Assembly: GCF_000365425.1 (NCBI RefSeq)
Contig: NZ_AQOV01000001.1
Location: 1,178,001 to 1,242,000 of the forward strand
Reading direction: 5' to 3'
DNA: 64,000 nucleotides
Source of the DNA: Methylomonas sp. MK1
Lineage (GTDB): Bacteria; Pseudomonadota; Gammaproteobacteria; Methylococcales; Methylomonadaceae
The position numbers and the translations under genes are program-made. The notes under the pieces were generated by a model. It did no database searches. It was not told where the DNA came from and saw nothing but the letters and a program-made list of their open reading frames with translations. Shown piece by piece: positions 1 through 9,901 of this stretch; position 1 is the stretch's first letter; the number at the start of each line of letters is the position of its first letter.

Positions 1-1382
1 CCTCGGCACAGGAACTATGGCAAAACAGCGACATTGTCATGAAAGTCCGGGCGCCCGAATTTCATCCGCAGTTGGCTATCGACGAAGCCGACTTACTGCG
101 AGAAGGCCAACAATTAATCAGCTTCATCTGGCCGGCGCAAAATGAAGCGCTGATGCAAAAACTGGCAGCGAAAAAAGTCTCGGTATTGGCGATGGACAGC
201 GTGCCACGCATGTCCCGGGCGCAAAAAATGGATGCACTCAGCTCCATGGCCAACATCGCCGGTTACCGAGCCATCGTGGAAGCCGCCCAGCATTTTGGCC
301 GCTTCTTCACCGGCCAAATCACCGCTGCCGGTAAAATCCCGCCCGCGAAAGTGTTGGTGATTGGCGCCGGCGTAGCCGGACTAGCGGCTATCGGCGCCGC
401 GAAAGGCATGGGCGCCATTGTCCGCGCCTTCGACACCCGCCCAGAGGTAAAAGAACAAATTGAAAGTATGGACGCCGAGTTTCTGATGCTGGATTTTCAC
501 GAAGACGGCACCGGTACCGGCGGTTACGCCAAAACCATGTCCAAGGAATTTATCGAAGCGGAGATGGCTTTGTTTGCCCAGCAAGCCAAGGAAGTAGACA
601 TCATCGTCACCACCGCTTTGATCCCTGGCAAGCCCGCGCCCGAGCTGATTACCGCCGAGATGGTGGCGTCGATGAAACCCGGCAGCGTCATCGTGGATTT
701 GGCCGCCGAACAAGGCGGTAACTGTGCCTTGACCGAGAAAAATCAGGTAGTGGTCAAACACGATGTGACTATCATTGGTTACACCAATTTACCCAGCCGC
801 TTGGCCAATCAATCCAGCCAACTTTACGCCACCAACCTGCGGCATCTGCTCACCGATCTCACTCCCGGCAAGGACGGCAACACCGTCATCAATATGGAGG
901 ATGAGGTGATTCGCGGCGCTACCGTGATTAAGGAAGGCAATATCACCTGGCCGCCACCACCGCCCAAACTATCTGCCGCGCCCAAACAGGCGGCAGCGAG
1001 CGAAGCGGCAGCCACTGTCGAAACCAAATCCTTAATACCGGAACCGATAAAACAATGGCTGCCGATAGCATTGGCTGCTCTGGTGTTCTTTGCGGTCGGC
1101 GCGACGGCACCTACCTCATTTTTGTCGCACTTCACGGTGTTTGTGTTGGCTTGCTTTGTCGGCTACCAAGTGATTTGGAACGTCTCACCGTCGCTACACA
1201 CGCCGTTAATGAGCGTGACTAATGCCATCAGCGGCATTATCGTCATCGGTGCCTTGGTGCAGGTATCCTCGCCTGACTCGATAATCGGCATTTTGTCCGC
1301 GGTGGCCATTCTGATCGCATCCATCAATATTGCCGGCGGCTTTCTCGTGACGCGCCGCATGCTTGAAATGTTTAGAAAATAA
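1..1382 (+). CDS. pntA: NAD(P) transhydrogenase subunit alpha (partial, 5' end outside window)
   Basis: This is the alpha subunit of the proton-translocating transhydrogenase, which drives hydride transfer from NADH to NADP+ using the proton gradient. The reading frame is open from base 3 and continues the family sequence upstream of the first internal ATG (39), so the true start and roughly the first 60 residues lie outside the window. Visible are the conserved FIWPAQN and [16 protein letters not shown] blocks, the NAD-binding glycine motif [15 protein letters not shown] and, after a Pro/Ala-rich linker, four C-terminal membrane segments ending in RRMLEMFRK. Domain order matches the E. coli two-subunit form, in which both alpha segments are fused. 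pntB follows after 10 nt. In a methanotroph this enzyme plausibly supplies NADPH. Identity is certain; only the 5' boundary is missing. Confidence 0.97.
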   Translation, partial: SAQELWQNSDIVMKVRAPEFHPQLAIDEADLLREGQQLISFIWPAQNEALMQKLAAKKVSVLAMDSVPRMSRAQKMDALSSMANIAGYRAIVEAAQHFGRFFTGQITAAGKIPPAKVLVIGAGVAGLAAIGAAKGMGAIVRAFDTRPEVKEQIESMDAEFLMLDFHEDGTGTGGYAKTMSKEFIEAEMALFAQQAKEVDIIVTTALIPGKPAPELITAEMVASMKPGSVIVDLAAEQGGNCALTEKNQVVVKHDVTIIGYTNLPSRLANQSSQLYATNLRHLLTDLTPGKDGNTVINMEDEVIRGATVIKEGNITWPPPPPKLSAAPKQAAASEAAATVETKSLIPEPIKQWLPIALAALVFFAVGATAPTSFLSHFTVFVLACFVGYQVIWNVSPSLHTPLMSVTNAISGIIVIGALVQVSSPDSIIGILSAVAILIASINIAGGFLVTRRMLEMFRK

Positions 1383-1392
1383 GGAGAGCTAC

Positions 1393-2781
1393 ATGTCAAA
1401 CGGTCTAGTTACGATGGCGTACATCGCAGCCTCGATTCTATTCATACTCAGCCTCAGCGGTCTGAGCAAGCAGGACACGGCGCGCCGAGGCAACTATTAC
1501 GGGATGACCGGCATGGCGATTGCGATTGTCGCCACGGTATTCGGCGGCAGCGTGACCGCCTACGTGATACTCACGATTGCCTTGCTGATCGGTGGCTTCA
1601 TTGGTACCAAAGCCGCCGCCAAGGTGGAAATGACACAAATGCCGGAGCTGGTGGCATTGATGCACAGCTTGGTCGGTATGGCGGCGGTATTAGTCGGTTA
1701 CGCCAACGCCATGGATCATTCCAACAGCTTGGTCGGCGCAGAGAAAACCATTCACGAAGTCGAAACCTATATCGGTATTTTTATCGGTGCGGTGACATTT
1801 TCCGGCTCGGTCATCGCCTTCGGCAAGCTCTGCGGTCGCATCAGCGGCAAACCGATCTTGCTGCCCGCGCGGCATTGGTTGAATCTGGCCATGTTGGTCG
1901 CCACCGTGATCTTGGGTGGCAGCTTTTTGAGTGCGGCAGAATCCGGCGGCGGGACGATTCCGCTGGCGATTATGACCGTGATCGCCTTGGTATTTGGGGT
2001 ACACATGGTGATGGCCATCGGCGGCGCCGACATGCCGGTGGTGGTATCGATGCTCAACAGCTATTCCGGCTGGGCCGCGGCCGCGACCGGTTTCATGCTT
2101 AGTAATGACTTGCTGATCGTCACCGGCGCTTTAGTGGGCTCCAGCGGTGCGATTCTGAGCTACATCATGTGCCGCGCCATGAATCGACATTTTCTTAGCG
2201 TCATTGCCGGCGGCTTTGGCAGCGCGGGTGGCGAAGCCGCGGAAGTGGTTGGCGACGTACAGCCCATTGAAGTCGAAGAAACCGCGCAACTGTTGCTGGA
2301 CGCCAAAGACATCGTGATTATCCCCGGCTATGGCATGGCCGTGGCGCAAGCGCAGCACACAGTCAACGAAATCACCAAATTCCTGACCAGTCGCGGCAAA
2401 AAAGTCCGCTTTGCCATCCATCCGGTCGCCGGGCGCATGCCGGGGCATATGAACGTGTTGCTCGCTGAAGCGAAAGTCCCGTACGACATCGTCTTTGAAA
2501 TGGACGAAATCAACGAAGACTTCCCGCATGTCGATGTCTCCATCGTCATCGGCGCCAACGACATCGTCAACCCGTCCGCTTTGGACGACCCCAACAGTCC
2601 GATAGCCGGCATGCCGGTCCTAGAATGCTGGAAAGGTGCAAACACCATCGTGCTGAAACGCTCAATGGCCTCCGGTTACGCCGGCGTTGGCAACCCGCTG
2701 TTCGTGCATGAAAACACCCGCATGCTGTTCGGCGATGCCAACGACAAATTGCAGGGGTTGTTGAAGGCTTTGCAGGGTTAA
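1393..2781 (+). CDS. pntB: NAD(P) transhydrogenase subunit beta
   Basis: The beta subunit carries the NADP(H)-binding domain III and most of the membrane channel. The 462-residue protein matches the family length. The start at 1393 ([11 protein letters not shown]) is chosen because AAGGAG lies at 1381-1386 and the homologous N-terminus begins there; an in-frame ATG at 1363 would overlap pntA and lacks that support. Recognisable blocks are [47 protein letters not shown] in the NADP site, [18 protein letters not shown] and the C-terminal [15 protein letters not shown]. About eight to nine membrane helices fill the N-terminal half. It is co-transcribed with pntA and followed by a hairpin. Confidence 0.97.
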   Translation: MSNGLVTMAYIAASILFILSLSGLSKQDTARRGNYYGMTGMAIAIVATVFGGSVTAYVILTIALLIGGFIGTKAAAKVEMTQMPELVALMHSLVGMAAVLVGYANAMDHSNSLVGAEKTIHEVETYIGIFIGAVTFSGSVIAFGKLCGRISGKPILLPARHWLNLAMLVATVILGGSFLSAAESGGGTIPLAIMTVIALVFGVHMVMAIGGADMPVVVSMLNSYSGWAAAATGFMLSNDLLIVTGALVGSSGAILSYIMCRAMNRHFLSVIAGGFGSAGGEAAEVVGDVQPIEVEETAQLLLDAKDIVIIPGYGMAVAQAQHTVNEITKFLTSRGKKVRFAIHPVAGRMPGHMNVLLAEAKVPYDIVFEMDEINEDFPHVDVSIVIGANDIVNPSALDDPNSPIAGMPVLECWKGANTIVLKRSMASGYAGVGNPLFVHENTRMLFGDANDKLQGLLKALQG

Positions 2782-2802
2782 ATCTGAGGTAACTTATCGA
2801 CC

Positions 2803-2835
2803 CGTAATTGCCAACTTTAGTTGTTGGCAATTACG
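2803..2835 (+). terminator. Hairpin downstream of pntB (possible terminator)
   Basis: A perfect 13-bp stem (2803-2815 with 2823-2835) encloses a 7-nt loop, 21 nt after the pntB stop. The sequence that follows is not a run of T, so it is not a classical intrinsic terminator. It could be a transcript-end stabiliser or part of a Rho-dependent end. Confidence 0.45.
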
Positions 2836-3272
2836 TCAAACAAAATGGCGGGCTTTATCTTTAAATATTGGGAGGATTATTCAGCCTTCCCGGAATGCTT
2901 TCCATTGCCGCAATATGAATTGACCAAGGTTCGGCACAGGAGTTGATACGCTGTTCCGCTCATGGGACATTCAAACTGCCATGGCTAGATAGACCCAAAG
3001 CCATCTGACGATTTTGACGGCCAAATTTCGACCCATTTTTGCCACTCGAGTTTCTCCAAAGCCGCCAGTCGACCGAAGCCAGACTCTGCGAACTGGAGGA
3101 CTACAAAGGCGACGTTGTCGACCTCAACCAAACGGCCAAATAGCAGCCTTTGGCCGCTACTGTTATGCTCTTAATTTCTCCATTCATTTGAGATTCTAAT
3201 GACTATCGTCAAATGTTGAATCCTCTCAATTTCCTAGCTACCAAACCCAGGAAAGCAATCCAGGAAAAATCG
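2836..3272. other. Gene-free stretch with a short inverted repeat
   Basis: No credible gene is seen on either strand; open frames here are short and lack ribosome sites or recognisable sequence. It contains an 8-bp perfect inverted repeat CGGCCAAA/TTTGGCCG at 3133-3140 and 3149-3156. Similar TTTGGCCG-containing fragments occur around 11.6-12.1 kb, so this may be a decayed copy of a dispersed extragenic repeat. Confidence 0.4.
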
Positions 3273-6200
3273 CTAAGGGTGATCGGGCCAGTGAGGTTGT
3301 TTACTCCAATTAGTGTGCCAATCAAGCATTTCCTCAGCAGGCATGGGTTTGGCTATGCCATAACCTTGTGCCAACTCACAGCCGAGTTGCAGCAATAAGT
3401 CCCCATGTTTCTGACTTTCAACGCCTTCGGCAATAACCTGCTTACCAAAAGCGGCGGCTAAACTAATGACGCCATTCAAAATGGACAGATCGTCAGGATC
3501 GTCAAGCATGTCGCGCACGAAGCTCTGGTCAATTTTCAGCATTGCGACCGGCAAACGTTTCAGATAGGTTAGAGACGAATAACCGGTGCCAAAATCATCC
3601 AGAGCGAATGCCACCCCCATCTCGCTACAGGCGTTAATGACATCGGAAACATGGCTAATGTCTTCTAGCGCACTGGTTTCCAGTACCTCAAGCTCTAGGC
3701 TATTGTGACTAATTGCTGTATGGGCCACCAGCAACTGTCGCAGACGGTCGACAAAGTCCTTTTGCTGCAACTGGCGGGCACCGATGTTGACGCTAACCGG
3801 TATTTTCAACCCGGCGTTGTGCCAGATCTGTATTTGGGTTAGCGCCGTGTCTACTACCCATTCGCCAATTTCGACAGCCAGCGGATGCTCCTCGATTATC
3901 GGCAGAAATGCGGACGGTGGGAGCAGGCCGCTTTCCGGATGTTGCCAGCGGATTAACGCTTCCGCACCAATGACGCCTCCAGTACGAAGATTCACCTTGG
4001 GTTGGTAATACAACACCAGCTCATTTGCAACTAAAGCCTGCCTGATACGATTCAGTGATTCATGATGATTGCGTATACTGATGTCTTGGTCGGCATCGAA
4101 CATATAAAATCGGTTTTTGCCGGCCAGTTTGGCCTGATACATGGCCTGATCGGCTTGACGTAGGAGTTGGTCGGCATCGACATCGTCGACCTGTGGAAAA
4201 AAGGTTACTCCTAGACTGGCCGAAACAGTAAACGCAATATCATCAGTCTCTATCGGTTTGGAGGCGGCGCCTAACAACCGGTTTAGCATGGGGATACTCG
4301 ACGCCGTATCGGGCATATTCGGTAACACCGCGACGAATTCGTCGCCGCCAATTCTGGCCAAGGTATCTACTTCGCGCAGGGTTTGTTTCATCCGTTCGGA
4401 AACAGCCATCAACAACCGGTCGCCGGCCGCATGTCCATAGGTATCGTTAATGGCCTTGAAACCGTCTAAATCCAGATAGACTATCGCCAACAACCGTTGA
4501 TCTCGATCCGTCTGCGCCATGGCCTGCCGCAGGCGGTCGGCTAACAGCACGCGATTGGGGAGGTTGGTCAGGGCATCGAAGTGCGCGATATGTTCCAGTT
4601 TTTTTTCATGCTCCTTGTGGGTGGTGATGTCAGAGAATAAGGACACGTATTGGCAGACATTGCCTCGAGCGTCTCGTATCGCGCTGATGTTTTCCATTTG
4701 GGCGTAAACTTCGCCATTTTTGCGTCGATTCCAGACCTCGCCATACCAGTGGCCGTTCTCAAGCAATTGACGCCAAAGCCTAGTATAAAAGTCACTACCA
4801 TGGATACCGGAACTTAGAATGCGCGGGTTACGGCTAACCGCTTCTTCGCGACTGTAGCCGGTAATCTGGACGAATGCGTCGTTGACTTCAATGATCCTCC
4901 CGTCTGTCTCGGTAATCATGATTCCCTCCCGAGCATTCGCGAAAACACTAGCGGCAAGCTGCAGTTTCTGTTGGGCTTGCTTACGCTCGGTGATATCGGT
5001 ATGCGTCCCAATCATTCGCAATGGTTTGCCGTCGTGGCTACGACTTACCAGCATGCCGCGCGCATGAATGTATTTATAGCTGCCATCCTTGCATTTCATC
5101 CGAAACTCTATGGAATAATTCGGGATCTGGCCAAGCAGATAATCCTGAAGCATTGCGGTGACATCGGCTCGATCATCAGGATGAAGCCGATCAGCCCATT
5201 CCTGTTTAACCGCGCGAATGTCTTCGTCGGAATACCCTAACATCTCCTTGTAACGCTGGGAAAAATTCACCTCGTCCGTGACGATATTCCAGTCCCAAAC
5301 GCCGTCGCCGGAACCTTCGATTGCGAATTTCCAGCGAAATTCGCTTTCGGCCAGTTGGGCCTCTGCGTGTTTACGTTCGGTAATATCCCGTGCCGTAGCA
5401 TAGGTTACTCCGTCGACTCGATCAAAATAAGCCGTCCAAGACAAATAAACCAACTTGCCATCTTTGCAAAGGTAACGGTTTTCAAAAGCCATGGATTTTT
5501 GACCCAATATCTGGTGTGTCATTTCATCCTCGGTTTTTTGTCTGTCCTCGGCAAACACAAAGTCTATAAAAGGCTGGGTCAACAACTCGCTTTCGTCAAA
5601 GCCTGTCAGCGAAATAAATGCGGGATTGACTTGCTTGAAACAACCTTTGGGATCGGCTATACACATCGGCTCCGTGGTGAGTCGGAAGAATCGGAAATAC
5701 TGCTCCCTTTCTTGTGCAAGGCGCTCTCGTTCGACGATTTCCGCCTGAAGCTGCTCGGTAAATGTCTGCAAGCGAGTCGTCATCACATTGATAGAAGCGG
5801 CAAGCTCGCTAAACTCATCCGTACCGTCGCAGATAATACGGTAATCCAGATTGCCCCCTGCAATCCTCTTAGCCCCTTGATGCAAGGGCAATAATCGCTT
5901 GTTGATCAACCTACTGAGTCGCATCGAGCTCAGAATGGTGGCCAGTGCCAACAGCAAGGCGAACATACTGACAATGCCAACCAAATATTGGTAACTTTTC
6001 TCTACCCGCCGGGTGCTGATATCCAGTAAGGCTGAAGCCAAATTGAGGCTCTTGGTGGACCTTAGCAGCAGTTGACTAATGAGTCGATGATCTAATTCCT
6101 CATAAATGCTTCGCTTATCGGTTGCGGTTTTTAATGACTCGCTGTTTTCGACAATGCGCTGAAAAATATTTGCGGATTCGCTAAAACTCCTGCGCAAATC

Positions 6201-6497
6201 CTTAAAAACAGGTTCATCTTCTTGGTGGCCGTGTTGAGCCGTAATCCGATCTATAAGCTGATTAACTATTTCCTTGTGGATGTCCCATTCCCTTCGCGCC
6301 CGTTCCTCGCGATACAGGAAATATTGGTCCCTGAAGACAGTCAGTTCGAAAAAACCATGGCGGAGTTGGTCCACCAGCACGTAGTCGTTTTTTTCACGCT
6401 GATAATGCACGTACGCCCAGAACAGGATAGGCAATAATACGATCACAGCGGTGATAGTCGAAGTTGACAGGATTTGTAAGCGTTTGATGACCCGCAT
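3273..6497 (-). CDS. Membrane sensor with HAMP, PAS repeats, GGDEF and EAL domains
   Basis: The 1074-residue protein probably makes and/or degrades cyclic di-GMP in response to a periplasmic signal. An N-terminal membrane segment (about 13-31), a periplasmic region and a second segment (about 170-192) are followed by a HAMP domain (about 195-250), three PAS/PAC units (about 265-635), a GGDEF domain with intact GGDEF (LARIGGDEFVAVLP) and an EAL domain with EALIRW, DDFGTGYSS and LKIDQSFV. Both catalytic signatures look intact, so activity could be bifunctional. The start ATG at 6497 lies 6 nt after the stop of the upstream substrate-binding lipoprotein, so the two are almost certainly co-transcribed and may be one sensing unit. 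The ligand is unknown. Confidence 0.9.
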   Translation of the reverse strand: MRVIKRLQILSTSTITAVIVLLPILFWAYVHYQREKNDYVLVDQLRHGFFELTVFRDQYFLYREERARREWDIHKEIVNQLIDRITAQHGHQEDEPVFKDLRRSFSESANIFQRIVENSESLKTATDKRSIYEELDHRLISQLLLRSTKSLNLASALLDISTRRVEKSYQYLVGIVSMFALLLALATILSSMRLSRLINKRLLPLHQGAKRIAGGNLDYRIICDGTDEFSELAASINVMTTRLQTFTEQLQAEIVERERLAQEREQYFRFFRLTTEPMCIADPKGCFKQVNPAFISLTGFDESELLTQPFIDFVFAEDRQKTEDEMTHQILGQKSMAFENRYLCKDGKLVYLSWTAYFDRVDGVTYATARDITERKHAEAQLAESEFRWKFAIEGSGDGVWDWNIVTDEVNFSQRYKEMLGYSDEDIRAVKQEWADRLHPDDRADVTAMLQDYLLGQIPNYSIEFRMKCKDGSYKYIHARGMLVSRSHDGKPLRMIGTHTDITERKQAQQKLQLAASVFANAREGIMITETDGRIIEVNDAFVQITGYSREEAVSRNPRILSSGIHGSDFYTRLWRQLLENGHWYGEVWNRRKNGEVYAQMENISAIRDARGNVCQYVSLFSDITTHKEHEKKLEHIAHFDALTNLPNRVLLADRLRQAMAQTDRDQRLLAIVYLDLDGFKAINDTYGHAAGDRLLMAVSERMKQTLREVDTLARIGGDEFVAVLPNMPDTASSIPMLNRLLGAASKPIETDDIAFTVSASLGVTFFPQVDDVDADQLLRQADQAMYQAKLAGKNRFYMFDADQDISIRNHHESLNRIRQALVANELVLYYQPKVNLRTGGVIGAEALIRWQHPESGLLPPSAFLPIIEEHPLAVEIGEWVVDTALTQIQIWHNAGLKIPVSVNIGARQLQQKDFVDRLRQLLVAHTAISHNSLELEVLETSALEDISHVSDVINACSEMGVAFALDDFGTGYSSLTYLKRLPVAMLKIDQSFVRDMLDDPDDLSILNGVISLAAAFGKQVIAEGVESQKHGDLLLQLGCELAQGYGIAKPMPAEEMLDWHTNWSKQPHWPDHP

Positions 6498-6503
6498 GCT
6501 GGT

Positions 6504-7508
6504 CTAACGGTATAGGGTTACGGTTGCAGGTTTGATAGCCGCCAGACTATCCAGATGGATAGATTGCTGGTAGTTAGGCATCACGACTTGATCGGTTAGC
6601 CGGTTTTTCATTGCCCATCGGGTTTCATCTTCCAGGGTAATCAGCAGAGTTTGATCGAGTGTCAGCTCATAATTGAAATCGTCCCAGACACTCTTGATCA
6701 GCCCCAACTCGACCTTGGTTGCGCTTGCCATAATGGTTTGAGCCGCATCCGGTTGTTCGGCCACGAAACGTTCGGCCTTGAGCAAGGCGCGCAGAAAACT
6801 TTTGATTGTTTTCGGGTTTTTTTCGATAAACGCTTGCAGGACAGCGATATTGAAAGTTTCGGTGTAGATGTCCCGGTCGTAAAAAACCGTCACAGCAGAG
6901 CCGAGTTGCCGTTGAATTTGTATCAGCGGGTAGTTCCAGGTGCAAACTGCATCGACCTTTTTAAGGGTGATACTCTCCTGCATTTCCTGGGGGTTTAGGG
7001 CGACTGGTTCAATCTCGGATCTCATCAGGCCGGATGCCGTCAAAATTGAATCCAGAAAAAATTCGGATGTGGTGCCGGGAGTAAAGCCCACGCGCTTGCC
7101 CTTTAAGTCCGAGAGTTTGGAGATGCTGGCATCTTGTCTGGCCGCAATCGCATGATTACTTGAACTGGTGACGATGTTGGCGATTACGGCGACCTTTTCT
7201 CCACGCAATATACTGAACATCAAGGGCGTTTCCGCGACGGTTGCGAAATCGGCTTTCCCCTCAACCACCGATTGTAAGGCGGCCTTGCCGAAGCTATGTA
7301 TTTGAGGTTCAACTTCCAATCCTTCCTCGGCAAAATAGCCTTGCGCCATGGCGACATGCATCAGCACGGATTCCGGTTGATAAGTGAAGGCTACAGTGAT
7401 TTTGCTGACGGGCTTTGGGTATTGTGGCGACGATTCTTGGCAGGCGGCCAATAGCGTGCAGTAAATTAATATGAGGATGGATTTTGCGCCCTGTGTGACA
7501 TAAAACAC
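6504..7508 (-). CDS. Solitary NitT/TauT-type substrate-binding lipoprotein
   Basis: The protein resembles the periplasmic binding components of nitrate/sulfonate/taurine ABC transporters (for example VAFTYQPESVLMHVAMAQGYF, then GKRVGFTPGTTSEFFLDS). I place the start at the GTG at 7508, which gives a short signal peptide ending in the lipobox LLAAC (Cys about 23) and has a weak GAGAG upstream; an ATG at 7604 would add an N-terminal extension unlike a signal peptide. No permease or ATPase gene is nearby. Instead the gene sits 6 nt upstream of the PAS-GGDEF-EAL sensor. I infer that it presents a ligand to that sensor rather than feeding a transporter, although scavenging for a transporter encoded elsewhere cannot be excluded. 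Confidence 0.82.
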   Translation of the reverse strand: MFYVTQGAKSILILIYCTLLAACQESSPQYPKPVSKITVAFTYQPESVLMHVAMAQGYFAEEGLEVEPQIHSFGKAALQSVVEGKADFATVAETPLMFSILRGEKVAVIANIVTSSSNHAIAARQDASISKLSDLKGKRVGFTPGTTSEFFLDSILTASGLMRSEIEPVALNPQEMQESITLKKVDAVCTWNYPLIQIQRQLGSAVTVFYDRDIYTETFNIAVLQAFIEKNPKTIKSFLRALLKAERFVAEQPDAAQTIMASATKVELGLIKSVWDDFNYELTLDQTLLITLEDETRWAMKNRLTDQVVMPNYQQSIHLDSLAAIKPATVTLYR

Positions 7509-7894
7509 TAGTTCAATACTCTCAAAAACGATCAAATTAAGCCCAGAGACAATAGCGGACCAGTCATGGTGCGCGACCGCTGAAGCGCGACTGTTATATA
7601 ACAAGTCGCATGGTTAACCAAACACTTTCAGAAAAGATGAATCGCTCTATGTTGTTGATTAGCATGGGCGTTAGTGTTTTTTCATCGGTCAGTAGCCAAA
7701 TTGATTGAAGATGGATTTAGTTGCTTAGTTGAAATCGGCTGGTCCGCAATTGGATAATAAGCTGAATCTGCGTTCGTGGAAGTAGTCTGGTTTGAATGAT
7801 AATGAAACCCAACTAGAAGCCATTTAAGCTGGGTACGCTACCGCTCCACTCAGCCTGCGGCCCTGCCAATCGGTATAGCTCGGAGTAGTATGAA
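7509..7894. other. Intergenic region between divergent genes
   Basis: This roughly 390-bp gap separates the leftward sensor operon from the rightward AraC-type regulator. I see no RNA gene, clear repeat or well-supported promoter. It must hold the promoters of both units. Confidence 0.4.
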
Positions 7895-8656
7895 ATGAAG
7901 ACGACAGGAATCGGGCGTATCGTGCTTTGGCGTGGAGGGAGTCTGTGGATCGGTCGAGCTGGTGAGCCCACGGATTTTCATTCCCATCATGCAGTCCAGA
8001 TCACGTTGTCATTCTCCGAAGGCGGGGTGCGATTTCGGCGCCCCGACGGAAACTGGAATGCCTATAATTCGGCAATCATCGCTGCGCACCAGCCTCACGC
8101 ATTCGAGGCGCGTGGCGAGTTTGTTGCGATGATCTTTGTTGAGCCGGAGTCACGCGAGGGACGGGTGCTACACCAGTTATATCTCGGTGAGGGGATTTCG
8201 GCGCTTGCCTTTGGAACGCTTAAACTCGAACGTGCAGCCCTCGCCGCCTCCTACATGGAGGGCTCCCTAGATTCAGAACTCGCCTCCTGCGCACGATTCG
8301 TGATTACCAAACTTGCCGCAATGACCACGGTTCCGGTGGTAGCGCTGGATAAGCGAATTGAATATGCTGTGGAACTATTGCGTGAGAATATCGGTGAAAC
8401 GGTTCAGCTTGCCGATATTGCTAATGCCACCTGTCTTTCTCCAGATCGCTTTCGCCATCTCTTCATTGAGCAAACAGGTATGCGGTTTCGGCCCTACCTG
8501 CTGTGGCTGCGCATCGAAATCGCGCTCACTGCATTAGCATCTGGCAGCAATCTGACCGAGGCTTCGTATGCCGGCGGATTTGCAGACTCCGCGCATTTTT
8601 CGCGGACGTTCAAGCGCATGTTCGGGATTGCGCCTTCTAGTTTCCAGCGCGAATAG
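7895..8656 (+). CDS. AraC-family transcriptional regulator
   Basis: The 253-residue protein has an N-terminal cupin-like sensing region (HSHHAVQITLSF, then IIAAHQPHAFEA) and a C-terminal AraC/XylS double helix-turn-helix (about 150-250) with the family signature GFADSAHFSRTFKRMFGIAPSSFQ. The start ATG at 7895 has CGGAG at 7881-7885. It is the first gene of a rightward accessory run whose style differs from the surrounding genes. It probably controls one or more of the downstream genes; the inducer is unknown. Confidence 0.92.
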   Translation: MKTTGIGRIVLWRGGSLWIGRAGEPTDFHSHHAVQITLSFSEGGVRFRRPDGNWNAYNSAIIAAHQPHAFEARGEFVAMIFVEPESREGRVLHQLYLGEGISALAFGTLKLERAALAASYMEGSLDSELASCARFVITKLAAMTTVPVVALDKRIEYAVELLRENIGETVQLADIANATCLSPDRFRHLFIEQTGMRFRPYLLWLRIEIALTALASGSNLTEASYAGGFADSAHFSRTFKRMFGIAPSSFQRE

Positions 8657-8733
8657 CCGTTTCGTTCAAGCCGTAGCTGATGTGAGCTCGTAGACTAGGC
8701 CCCGCATCAAATCAATTTGAAAGGAAACATCTC

Positions 8734-8886
8734 ATGAATAAAGCCTATGAAATTCTCCGTCACTGCGCCCCCTGTCCATGTTCGCACTTTAGCGTTGGCA
8801 GCCAAAAAACCATAGAGCAAAATATTTTTGCCCGCAGTTCGCTGGTCGGGTGCGCAACAAGTGTCCGGACAAGTCTGATTAGCTGA
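8734..8886 (+). CDS. Candidate 50-residue small protein
   Basis: A short frame begins with ATG 8734, preceded by GAAAGGAAAC at a suitable spacing, and ends one base before the next start at 8888. The peptide (MNKAYEILRHCAPCPCSHFS at its N-terminus) is cysteine-rich but unlike any family I know. It may be a real small gene, a leader peptide, or the 5' remnant of a deleted gene. Confidence 0.25.
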   Translation: MNKAYEILRHCAPCPCSHFSVGSQKTIEQNIFARSSLVGCATSVRTSLIS

Positions 8887-8887
8887 T

Positions 8888-9403
8888 ATGAGCCCCAAGA
8901 TACCATTCATGGACGCTGAAAACATTCATCAAGTATTTGACTGGCTCTGGACTTCCGGCCAATTATCTGAAAGGGACATTGCAAGTCTGACGGACCTTGG
9001 AATAGACGCCGTGATCAATTTGGCTCCCCCAACGTCATCAAACGCCCTATCCGGTGAGGCTGAATTTGTTACACGGCAAGGAATTACCTACATTCATATT
9101 CCCGTAGCTTGGGAGCAACCCGAGCTTCATCGGCTAACGCAGTTTTTCAGCACACTCAAGGCCCTCGAAAAGCGCAATGTTTGGGTGCATGGCGCAAAAA
9201 ACATGCGGGTATCGGTTTTTATATACCTCTATAGGAGATTATGTCGCCTAGAGAGTGAGGAAGAATCAGCCCATACAATGCTGGAGGTTTGGGTGCCCAA
9301 TCAGACATGGCAAACATTCATTCGTAATGCTTTGAGTATGCACTCTAACCCTGCATTAAAGTTTTTATATCAGCCGGAATCTTCATCTCATGAACACACT
9401 TGA
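8888..9403 (+). CDS. Tyrosine/dual-specificity phosphatase-like protein without nucleophile Cys
   Basis: The 171-residue protein resembles small bacterial protein-tyrosine-phosphatase-fold proteins (VFDWLWTSGQLSERDI, DAVINLAPPT, then the loop VWVHGAKNMRVSVFIYLYR). In the relatives I recall, the loop reads VHCA..MRVS with a nucleophilic cysteine. Here the codon at 9191-9193 is GGC, Gly102, so the catalytic Cys is missing and the protein may be inactive or act as a binding domain. The start at 8888 has no strong ribosome site; an alternative ATG lies at 8909. It overlaps the next gene by 14 nt. Confidence 0.7.
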   Translation: MSPKIPFMDAENIHQVFDWLWTSGQLSERDIASLTDLGIDAVINLAPPTSSNALSGEAEFVTRQGITYIHIPVAWEQPELHRLTQFFSTLKALEKRNVWVHGAKNMRVSVFIYLYRRLCRLESEEESAHTMLEVWVPNQTWQTFIRNALSMHSNPALKFLYQPESSSHEHT

Positions 9404-9851
9404 ACTCAAAATTCCTCCCGTCGCTTTGTCACTTTTCATTGCAGGCGCAATGTGGCTTGCATCAGTGCAGTTTCCGGTTATGTCCTTCGCCATTCCCGGA
9501 CGTCTTATCATATCCATTGCATTGTGCGGTACTGGCATCGTCTTCGCTGTTGCCGGCGTCATTGCATTTCGTGCTGCCAAGACAACGGTTAATCCAACGC
9601 GACCGGGTGCCGCGTCTACCTTGGTTAGCTCGGGCATCTATCGTTTCAGTCGGAACCCCATGTATGTCGGCTTCTTATTTACGCTAGGTAGCTGGGCATT
9701 CTTTCTTGCGCATGCCGCGGGATTTATCTTCTTGCCAGCTTTTGTTATCTATATGAATCGCTTTCAAATTTCACCCGAGGAGAGGGCGCTGTCTATAAAG
9801 TTCGGCAAACATTTCGTCACCTACACGCAGTCCGTTCCGAGATGGCTATAA
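9390..9851 (+). CDS. Isoprenylcysteine carboxyl methyltransferase-like membrane protein
   Basis: The 153-residue protein has four predicted membrane helices and the C-terminal signature of the ICMT/PEMT family: GIYRFSRNPMYVGFLF followed by EERALSIKFGKHF and VPRWL, where RNPMY and the Glu-Glu pair contribute to S-adenosylmethionine binding. Bacterial members are mostly uncharacterised and may methylate lipids or small thiols. The gene starts inside the last codons of the preceding phosphatase-like gene, so the two are probably translated together. Confidence 0.82.
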   Translation: MNTLELKIPPVALSLFIAGAMWLASVQFPVMSFAIPGRLIISIALCGTGIVFAVAGVIAFRAAKTTVNPTRPGAASTLVSSGIYRFSRNPMYVGFLFTLGSWAFFLAHAAGFIFLPAFVIYMNRFQISPEERALSIKFGKHFVTYTQSVPRWL

Positions 9852-9901
9852 GACATGACTCGACGGTCACTAAATTCAAACATTAGATAGCTGGAACCAA
9901 A

